A stretch of 64,000 nucleotides of DNA from Echinometra lucunter (lineage: Eukaryota > Echinodermata > Echinoidea > Camarodonta > Echinometridae). The stretch is from NCBI GenBank assembly GCA_029962745.1, contig CM057151.1, positions 32,732,964 to 32,796,963 of the forward strand. Direction: 5' to 3'. The notes beneath the pieces are model-generated. The model was not told the DNA's origin. It was given only the letters and a program-made list of their open reading frames with translations, and did not search any database. Shown here piece after piece: positions 56,201 through 64,000 of the stretch. Within the stretch, counting starts at the first letter, position 1, and every line of letters starts with the position of its first letter. The position numbers and the translations under genes were made by a program.

Positions 56201-56730
56201 CGTTCTCGTCATTTCACTTGTTGGCTTGAAGGAACGATAGAGTTTAAGAGAGAGGAGGTCGAAAAAGGAGAAAAGAAGGAGAAGAAGAAGGAGAAGATGA
56301 AGAAGCAGAAGAAGAAAAGAAGAAGATGAAGCGACATAGGTGTTTGGGTGTATGGGGAGTTTGATAAGTGCGGTGAAAAATTGTTATTGTGGAGTAGATT
56401 GTTGGGGGTAGTACAATTCAGATTCAGATTCAGATACAATAATGACGCTGGCGGTTGAAAAATGGAACCGTCAATTTTTATCTGCAATTCGCTTTCCAAA
56501 TGATAACAGGTCGACTGAAATCACGGTGGCAAGAGAGACAAATCTCTGTCAAAAAAAAAAAAAAAAAATGATGGAGAACACTGTGTTGAGAAGGTTGTGT
56601 TTTGATGAAGAAAAATTGTAGCTTAACCAAAGGAAAATTATAGGCATACTCTTGCAAAAGTCGGGTAAATGTATAGAATAATCAGTTAATCTTGAACTTG
56701 AAGGTGCAAAATGAGGAAAGAAAAAAAATG
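53240..56730. repeat. Diverged tandem duplication, ~1.6-kb unit, two copies and a partial third
   Basis: The 53240-54650 and 54890-56340 blocks share, in order: a GA-rich start; 'tta(g/a)acaaag...gtcttggt(t/c)gtg'; 'ctctcttgaacattt.caaa'; 'gaaagtgtaaaata'; 'gggcaagggtgt'; 'tcctctcccccttccgggctt'; 'gtatagtgaa.a.aaccatta'; 'ctcgaactcg' or 'ctcgaacttg'; and a (GAA)n run. Phrases of the last part ('gtagcttaacc.aag', 'ataggc.tatactct') appear a third time at 56610-56650. No conserved frame runs through the copies, so coding is unlikely. Confidence 0.7.
55249..55360. mobile_element. 112-bp PIF/Harbinger-like MITE
   Basis: TGTCGCATTCACACAAACGA at the left pairs with the inverse of 'tcgttggtgtgactgcgaca' at the right, and the arms continue through 'aactgactcca'. 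TAA flanks both ends (55246-55248, 55361-55363), the usual PIF/Harbinger target. It sits in the second duplication unit only; the first unit lacks it. Confidence 0.82.
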
Positions 56731-57590
56731 ATAAGAGTCTTATAATAATCATCGTATTGATTTGTGATGTCAAACCATGAAGATAAAGAGAAAAATGGAA
56801 GAACTGTCAGGTCATGATGACTGATCACGGCAAATTAAGAAGAAAAAAATAGGACTGAGGAAACAGGTATTTATTTTTTTTTAAATCACGCAAGACGACT
56901 TTTATGTATATCATGTCTTTCAGTATTGATTCTTTTCAAAGCATCGCAGTGCTTTATCCTGGTTTATCCAAATTACACTCTTTGTTGAGAAAACAAAGCG
57001 CGGATTCTGGAAGAGAGGAGGCCCCACGCCATGACTGCCCTGAAAGGCCCGCAACGCACAATAGCTAGTCTCGGCGGGAAGCTTTTCGGAGCCGTAAAAC
57101 AACTTGTCTTTTTCCCATGAAAAACCCCGTGAAAAACATTATAATTCATGACCGATACAATTCAAATCTTATGTTTTTAGTGAGTAGAAATACTATAGAA
57201 TCAGGAAAACCAGTTTTTATTCTATTTCATGAACGGTTGCTAAGGCCTTTTCCAGAATGAATTTGACATTTCCCGCTGGAAAATGCCTCGTGAAGACAAA
57301 ACGGAAGTCAAACTTTAAAAGCGTTTTTCTCGAAGAAATACTTTTCCAGAGCCCCCGCCTTCTCGGGGTTTAACGGCAATTATCTCAACAAATACTCTAC
57401 CCCTTAGCTTGAGCTATATATCAAATTAAAGCTTGAGAAATGGGGAATCATAATCATTCAAAATATGACATTTGAAAAAATGCGACTTCTGTCTGATTTT
57501 GACGTGACGGGTCACATATGTCATGGAACCATTGTGTTCAGATCGGTCAATTTTTACCCGATCTTCCCTGACCTGAAAAAAATTGTCAAA
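56731..57590. other. Unassigned DNA
   Basis: No gene is seen. A minus-strand 60-codon frame at 56920-57102 shows no family likeness. Confidence 0.4.
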
Positions 57591-57594
57591 TTGT

Positions 57595-57720
57595 AACTAG
57601 AGCAGCAAAATGGAATAGGGGCTTAACCCTAATCCTAAACCCTAACCCTAACCCTTAAAAAAATTAGAAAATTTTGGAGCAGGGCCTATTTCACGTTATT
57701 GCCTATAGCCCATGTAAACT
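57595..57720. repeat. Telomere-like tract in dispersed module
   Basis: 'cttaaccctaatcctaaacc' and further CCCTAA words lie next to 'gcagggcctatttcacg', the inverse of the phrase at 48410. This is the second copy of the module described at 48400-48640. Confidence 0.75.
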
Positions 57721-58189
57721 GATAAATTTTCCAGGTCTAAAACTCTACTCTCAGTTCTTAATCTCCGCCCTCATACTGTCCTTGCTGCACAATCAACTCA
57801 TAAATAAAAACTCTTGCTCTCCAGAAGTAAACACTTAAAGGTTTAAGTAGGTGAGGCAAATTAAAATGAGGTGTTGACTAGATCAGATCCTGAGTTGCAC
57901 AGTTGCTCTGACTTTATTTATAGAAATTCAAGTTGAACAGAACATAAGTCACATCATCAATTAATATCCAATCAGAAATGTAGCAAATGGTATAGTCGAA
58001 AAAAACTTGAAATTATAGAATAACCCAGGGGAAAGGAAGAGCCAGTAGACAATATGGAAGGATGATCATGAGGTGTTTTGAATAATAAATGAGAACTAAA
58101 CAATAGAACCATTTGAAGTGGAAGTGGATTGAAATTCAGTTTAACAACTTACCAAAAATATGATGATATATTGTGTTGTCTGCCCACTG

Positions 58190-58470
58190 TAACTAGAATC
58201 TCTGCGCGGTAATGGTAGAAGTGACCCTACATGTAATCGTTGCTAGCCGGTAGCGTATGGTCACTTTTGCCATTATCGCGCGGATATTACAGGTACAGTG
58301 ATGTAATCGCACTTTTTGTCCTGAGTTCTCAACACTATCCAATAGCTTGATTGTCAGATGCCATGCTTTGCATGGCATCTGGTCAGGCTAGGTTAGGCTT
58401 AGGGTTAGGGTTAGGTTTTAGGATTAGGGTTAGGGTTTAGGATTGGGATTAGCCTAGGGTAGGGTTTATC
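58190..58470. repeat. Inverted module with TTAGGG-like tract
   Basis: An imperfect hairpin ('ctgcgcggtaatgg' with 'ccattatcgcgcgg', 58202-58284) is followed by 'gatgtaatcgcactttttgt' (inverse of a phrase at 48530) and an 85-bp degenerate TTAGGG tract (58385-58465) ending 'tatcacgagtatgcca', again the inverse of a phrase at 48570. Confidence 0.72.
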
Positions 58471-58724
58471 ACGAGTATGCCAAATGCCGAATTGCACATG
58501 ATTTTACAATTGTAAAAACATTCAGATATTCGTGACAGTGTTTGTACATAGACATGTCATGAAATAAAAATGGTAATCCAGGGTTTCAGGAGAATAAATT
58601 ATTTGCACTTACATTCGGCCGTTAACTTCAGCACACCTCTTCCTTAAGGTGTGTTCTTTGTGATCACCGACATGTTTGCAAAATGTGCGTGCAAAAACCA
58701 TATGATGGCGTCATCACACTAGCT

Positions 58725-58888
58725 CTGGGGAGCGTTTCACGAAAGGACTTGTCGGATGTTTTTTCTGACAAAGTCTGTTTTATCCGACAGTTGCCACAGT
58801 AACAATGCTTCTCAACCAATCGAAATCAAGGAAAGATGTCAGATCTGACAACTTGTCAGACAACAAATGTTGATGAAACGCTCCACAG
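58725..58888. mobile_element. 164-bp MITE (CTGGGGAGCGTTTCA family)
   Basis: CTGGGGAGCGTTTCAC at the left and CTGTGGAGCGTTTCAT inverted at the right. The interior matches each arm of 30009-30326 ('gacttgtcggatgtttt', 'aaggaaagatgtcagatctg'). Confidence 0.83.
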
Positions 58889-59088
58889 ATTTATTGTTGA
58901 TCGTTGCTATGCGCGGTTGCTAACGTGTTTTTCGAAGACTAATGTAGACTATTGATGCAAATATAAAAACTTTGGGAGCCTCTCTTGTCTCATTTCCTTG
59001 ATATCCTGTTTCTAAATATTGTTTTCTAGCAGTAGTCAGGGATTCTGATGTATGACTTTGTTCTGAATTGCAAATATAAAGCCATTTC

Positions 59089-59573
59089 TTAAAGGGGGTA
59101 CCCAATGCTGAAACAATGTTAGTTCATTTAAAAGAGCATGATTTTATTAGCAGAAATCATCTGCCTAAAGTTTTTTTAAAAAGTCGTGTTGCCAAGGAAA
59201 CCCCCAAATGTGGTAAGATTTCAGGATATTTTTGACCCCTCAGCTGTGACCCAGTTTCAACTGGCTACCCACTTTGACGTCAAAATGACGTCAAAGTTGG
59301 TACCTTGTCGCGCACTTCTAGCAAAATGCGCGCAAGGTATAATGTATATTGTACAGTCTAGCGCGCAGCACAACTGCAATGCGCGAAGCTGGGTACCCAC
59401 TTTGACGTCATACCTCATACTCAAATGTTTTGGTCAGCTCTTGACTTTTTATGAGAAAATTAGCCAATATGCATTGATTTCGATTGAAAAACATATTTTT
59501 AATGTTATTCTTCTTATAATTCTATACTCAATCATATATTTAAAAAACAATTTCCATTGTGTAATCACTTTAA
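59089..59573. mobile_element. TTAA MITE, family A copy 3
   Basis: TTAAAGGGGGTACCCAATG at the left and TTAAAGTGATTACACAATG inverted at the right, with TTAA at both ends. It is nearly collinear with copy 1 and also contains TGACGTCA. The ORF of about 60 residues starting MLPRKPPN is shared with copy 1 but not kept in copy 2. Confidence 0.87.
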
Positions 59574-60680
59574 ACTGCCTCACGTAACTAAAATTTGCCA
59601 TTCATGATCTTTTTTGCCTTTACCACTCTACAACAAGACCCTTCATTTTCGCATTTTCTTCAAAAAGTCCAGTTTTTCTTGGAATTTAAATCCTTGTTAC
59701 CTAAAGTTGGAGGTTTATTTTGGTTTTAAAAAAAGTCTCAATTTGATTTCTTATCAAGACACCCGTTTCAAATCAATGCTTTTGTGTGCTTTGTTGACCG
59801 AGTTGCCCGGAGAAGCCTATTGAATTTGTGTGCAATTTGCCTGTGTGATGTCATTGCGTGAGTTACAAAAATTGGAGGGCAGGCCACAGGGCCTAGGGCT
59901 TGTGTGTTTGTTGCCATTTCCTTTCTATTTTAAAATCAATATTAATATTTTAATAATTAATACACAATTTACACATATACAGTTAGCATCCAGACTATTC
60001 TCTTTTTTTTTTTTGGGGGGGGGGGCTGTTTACTGTAAGTTTTGTTGAACAAAAAATAAAAATTAATCAGATGCTCATGTGCCCAGCCCCTTGTAATCAT
60101 CTCTCCATCCCCCTCCCAAATTATCCATCTTTCCTAAAAAAAAATGAAAATATATCAAAATAAATAATGAAAAACAATAAAAGGCCCACATGCCTCAGCA
60201 GCCAGATCAAGGAGGACCTTTTGAGGACTAAATTATATATTTTTTTTCCAATTACTCCGACACTTTTTAACGTAAGTCTTAGTTGGAGGTAATTATTTGT
60301 TACAAATGAATTGCCAGCTATTATTTAATTTATTGCTTGCTTGTTTCTGTTTTTTATTCACCTTTATATACCTGTTAATCAGAGCAGCATGTGAACGCTC
60401 CAGGTCCCTGGGGGAGAGTGCAAGGAGAGGGAGTCTACCCCCCTCCAGGGCGAATCACGAAATCTCCATCATTTCTTTGTCATCGTTCCTTGTCTGCTTC
60501 CATTCTTCATTCATTCTCTGTCCTTTCATCTAATCCTCACTTTGGCACAAGTCGATTTTTACACTAATGCAAACAATGCCTCCTGTTTATCCAAGTGTAA
60601 ACACACAAAAATGGTACCAAATAATGCAGGAGAAGATACTCTTTCAAGATATGTCTAAAAGTTTAGCGTTCATAACTTTT
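59574..60680. other. Unassigned DNA
   Basis: AT-rich sequence with a T-run and G-run at 60003-60026. No gene or clear element boundary is found. Confidence 0.45.
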
Positions 60681-60744
60681 TTTTTTTTTTAGATAGCAAT
60701 TTTTAAAGTGTATACTTTTTTTTGACTCACACGGTATAGCGATG

Positions 60745-63000
60745 TACCCTTTTTGGTGTGATTGTTTCTAGATTTTGTAGGCCCGCCCACAGAACACTGT
60801 GGTACTCCACAAGAGAGAGAGAGAGGCAAAGCAACTGATTTGCAACCATTAATACAAGCAATCTGAGAGTGGTATGAGAGATAGGACTCAAATTTGTATG
60901 CCTCACCCTTGACACCAAGTGAACTAAGTGTGTTCAAAAGAATAGTGTGATTGACAGTGTCGAAGGGGGACGACAAGTCTAGCAACAAGAGGGCAGTTGA
61001 GTTACCCCTATCCATCCCTTGCAGGATAGGGTTGGACACATTCACAAGTAGTGTTTCCACGCTATGATGGGTTCTGTAACCCAATTGGAAAGGGTCAAAC
61101 AAATCATTGGCCAGAAAATAATCCGAAAGAAGAGAAAAAACAACCCTTTCAAGAATTTTGAACAAAAAAGGTAAGTTTGAAACTGGTCGATAATTTTGGA
61201 GGGAATTTCGGTCCAGAGAAGGTTTCTTCAGCAAGGGAGTAACATGAGCTATTTTCAATGAGGAGGGAACATGTGCCTGCTCTAAACTCAAGTTAACCAA
61301 GTAAGAAAGGATGGGAGTGAATGTGGAGGAACAGTCCATTAATAATTTAGTGGGAACAGGGTCTAATTGACATGACTTTGGGGGTAGTTTACGTAAGAGT
61401 GACATTATCTCATCAGGGGTAGTAGGTTGTAAAGGAAGAGGAAGTAATAGGATGCTGTGGTGTTTTGTCAGGAGATAAACTGTCACAGATGTTCTTGACT
61501 TTCGTCTGGAAGAAGTGGATAAATGTAGAGGCTATTTGCTGGCTGTCCGTGTGGGCTGGAAGTGGTGATAATTGTCGACGATTCAGAAGTCGGTTCGCCA
61601 CTGAGAAGAGCTTTTTGGAATCATTCTGACAGTCTTCAATAAGGCCTACAAAGTATGAGCGCTTCGCCCTTTTCACAAGTGAATTTACAAGGTCACACTG
61701 GGCACAGTACAGTTCTTTGTCCGTCTGAAGTTGGCCATTGGACCTCTATTTTCTCTCCATTCTTTTAAGTATTCTATTCTGGGTACAAATGTCACTGGTA
61801 TACCACAGACAGTCTACATGATTCCTCACTTTCCTTGACCTCTGAGGAGCATGAACATCTAGAACCCTCCCGAGTTCTAACTTGTATCGATGAACAGCTT
61901 CGTCAACACTGCATGTAACAGGAGCAGTGATGTTACAGTCATAAATGTTATTCGCGAAGGTCTCTCTGTCAATATCTCTGATGTTACGACTGACATATGT
62001 AAAGTGGGTCTGACTAGGCTTAGCGAAGTTGAGCTTCCATAAGATGGCAGAGTGGTCGGAGATGCCAGGTATGACCTGGGGTTTCGATCATCAGAGTTCC
62101 GCACCATGACAATGTCGAGGATATGACCCTTGTCGTGAGTAGGAGATTTGAGAGATGCTGTGACTACAAAGGAGATCATTAAACTTTTGTGTGTTAGGTG
62201 AAGAGTTATTGTCAAAGTGAATGTTCAAGTCACCGGTGATGACAAAAGGTGGAGTTCTATACATTCTACCATCTAGAAAGTCAGAGAATTCTTCCAGAAA
62301 TCTGGAGAAGCTATGACCACTGGGCGGCCTGCAGATTACCTAGATATCCATACAGCTTGAGTCATTGGAGACAGTTGCAGACATACATTCAAAACTGTCA
62401 TATTTTTCTGGTGACACAACAACCTGGAGGCTGTCTTTATAAAGGAAAGCCACCCCGCCACCCCGCCACCCCATCCAGAGACTCATGGACAATGCTTGAA
62501 AATGTAAGAGCTAGGGCAGAGGTCAGCCACGACTGCATCATCATGATGACAGCCATGTTTCACATACAGACAAAATCTAACATGTGATCAACAACAAAGT
62601 CTTGAAATATGGTTGATTTATTACGCAGGGAGCTGGAGTTGAGAGTACCAAATTTAAGATGCTCCTTAAAGCGATCACGCCCACCTCTTTTACCCCGATG
62701 TGTCCTCCACCTTCGACATGTTCTACTGATCCCGAGAGACACCAGCCGATCCCAAACAAAATGGCTCTCCTCTCTCCATTTTCCAGAAGAACGACCATTC
62801 CAAATATTAAGGGCATGAAGAATCTGACTATCATAGGTATAGTTTGTAGTCAAAGAATCATCAGAACAGTTAGGTTCTTGAGAGAAGGCCCAGGGTTGGG
62901 ACTGATGTCTCTTGAGATCAGCAGTAAAATGCGGAATCTTGTAACAGAATTTACATACCGTTGAATGGGAGTACCAATTGTACTTTCCCTTATGTTGTAG
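60745..63000 (-). pseudogene. Decayed CR1/L2-like LINE: 2A-like leader, endonuclease, reverse transcriptase without motif C
   Basis: Read from 63000 leftward: a leader ILLLISRDISPNPGPSLKN (about 62883-62935) resembles LINE 2A-like peptides. Then comes an endonuclease start FGTLNSSSLRNKSTIFQDFV with DHMLDFVC(M)TETWL, and a damaged endonuclease (PFVITGDLNIHFD near 62240). The linker is LFSVANRLLNRRQLSPLP. The 265-codon frame 60689-61486 holds the reverse transcriptase: KLPPKSCQLDPVPTKLL, LQNYRPVSNLPFLFKILERV, FDPFQLGYRTHHSVETLL, motif A LLLDLSSPFDTVNH (about 60949-60990) and motif B CGVPQCSVGGP. It then breaks off before the YADD box. Multiple frameshifts mean no intact product. Confidence 0.87.
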
Positions 63001-64000
63001 AGCTACATTACAAGAATCAGTAGTGTAATCAAGGAGTTTTAAGAGCTAGAGTCCCAACTAGCAACAAACTATTTCAAGCAGCTTTCCCTTTCTAAGGTTG
63101 CACAATAGAATTTACAGGTGTGCTGTTGCCTTTGATGTCCGAGGTTCGATGCCGCCAACATCAAGGGAGAGCTCGAGTAGTGATTTTTGTCACACATGAA
63201 ATATCTTTAATATTTCACTTTTTATTTGAATTAACAGAGAGAAAATTGAACGGATGAAAAAATATGAATACAAAAGCCTAAATGTATCCAGAGATTTGCA
63301 TATGTCACATGATAGCAGTTTTAATTTGTGAATAATAGTAAAATTTTACAATCCTAAAACCTGCAATTTGACACCTTTCCGATTACTTCCGGCAAAAGAA
63401 AATAAAAAGTGAATTTGTTCAAGTAAAGTTATTTATGATGTTATATGTCAGATTAGTGCCCACACATGCCCAGTCGAGTAATTTTGATTCATATTTCAGG
63501 AAATTTTGCACCATTTTCTCTCGCTTGCCTCCTGTAAAGGTAAGCACTGTGTACTACTCGTATTATCGGACGAGTGGTAGCGAAAAGTAATTATTATTAC
63601 AAAAGCATATTTCCCTTTGAAAATGGCCCGTAAGTTTGAAGCCAGGCAGGAATCTTTTGTCTACGCATCTGCAAGGAAGATCGAGTTAAGCACATTCCTG
63701 ACATATTTTCTCCTGGCGTCATCAAACATGGTTCACAGGGAATGAGTTAGATGTGACTCCTGCTCTTGAAACTCCTTAGTGTAATGCACAAGTACAGTAC
63801 ATGAATCAGTCATGTAACATACAATACATACGATAGATACAAAGGCTATTAGAGTAGCCACCTTCATTGTGTAAACTCGCACAACCGTGCAGGCTGTGCA
63901 CTAACATGTTGAGTAAAGGTTTAACAGGCAAGTGAATATGGCTACTTACAACACAGGTAACACAGTGGTAGAATGCAAAACCAAAAGTTTAAATGTATGA
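63001..64000. other. Unassigned DNA at right edge
   Basis: No feature is recognised beyond a B-box-like 'ggttcgatgcc' at about 63144, without a tRNA fold around it. Confidence 0.4.

Noticed and set aside
59186..59587. 133-residue frame in a TTAA MITE
   Set aside because: It is partly shared with copy 1 but broken in copy 2, runs out of the element, and resembles no transposase.

Overview
The window is eukaryotic, repeat-rich genomic DNA, most likely from an echinoderm and quite possibly a sea urchin. The grounds are spliced exons with GTAAGT donors and polypyrimidine-AG acceptors, CR1/L2-type and Tx1-type non-LTR retrotransposons, hAT-, piggyBac- and mariner-type DNA elements, and above all several foldback transposons whose arms are built of short tandem repeats. 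One has 15-bp units, an architecture I recall from the sea urchin TU elements. The species call is inference.

Only one conventional protein-coding gene is well supported: an hnRNP A/B-like RNA-binding protein on the minus strand. It starts at 24323 and runs leftward through exons at 24300-24323, 8630-8751, 8003-8150 and 4414-4612, and its last exons lie beyond the left edge. The exon phases join cleanly and give a short leader, a complete RRM1 and most of RRM2. A CCAAT box, an E-box and a YY1-like motif lie upstream of the start. Intron 1 is 15.5 kb and is almost wholly filled by transposable elements.

Layout. 1-4.1 kb: a LINE endonuclease fragment, a foldback element with ~100-bp tandem repeats (8-bp TSD) and a mariner-like element. 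4.4-8.8 kb: exons 4 to 2, with a repeat carrying DR1-type hormone-response motifs and a 1.6-kb foldback in intron 3. 9.3-12.6 kb: a TTAA MITE, a 1.4-kb TIR element, a LINE 3' end and a small foldback. 12.85-23.65 kb: a 10.8-kb foldback element made of 417-bp units, split by a 6.2-kb hAT element that is itself split by a 2.9-kb piggyBac-like element. 24.3-24.5 kb: exon 1 and promoter. 24.5-30.3 kb: a four-level nest of elements, including a 264-bp hairpin with identical arms and a 9-bp TSD. 32-36 kb: a decayed Tx1-type LINE split by a TTAA MITE. 36.2-41.7 kb: a CpG-rich stretch, a foldback with a 9-bp TSD, and unassigned DNA. 41.9-45.2 kb: a second copy of the hAT element, lacking the piggyBac insertion. 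46-48.6 kb: a LINE 3' end, a tRNA-derived SINE, a tRNA-like remnant and telomere-like tracts. 49.3-52.7 kb: a TU-like foldback with 15-bp arms. 53-57 kb: a possible 57-residue ORF and a diverged tandem duplication. 57-64 kb: telomere-like module, two MITEs and a decayed LINE with a 2A-like peptide remnant.

Most long open frames here are repeat translations or shadows. No rRNA, CRISPR, operon or intact transposase gene is visible.
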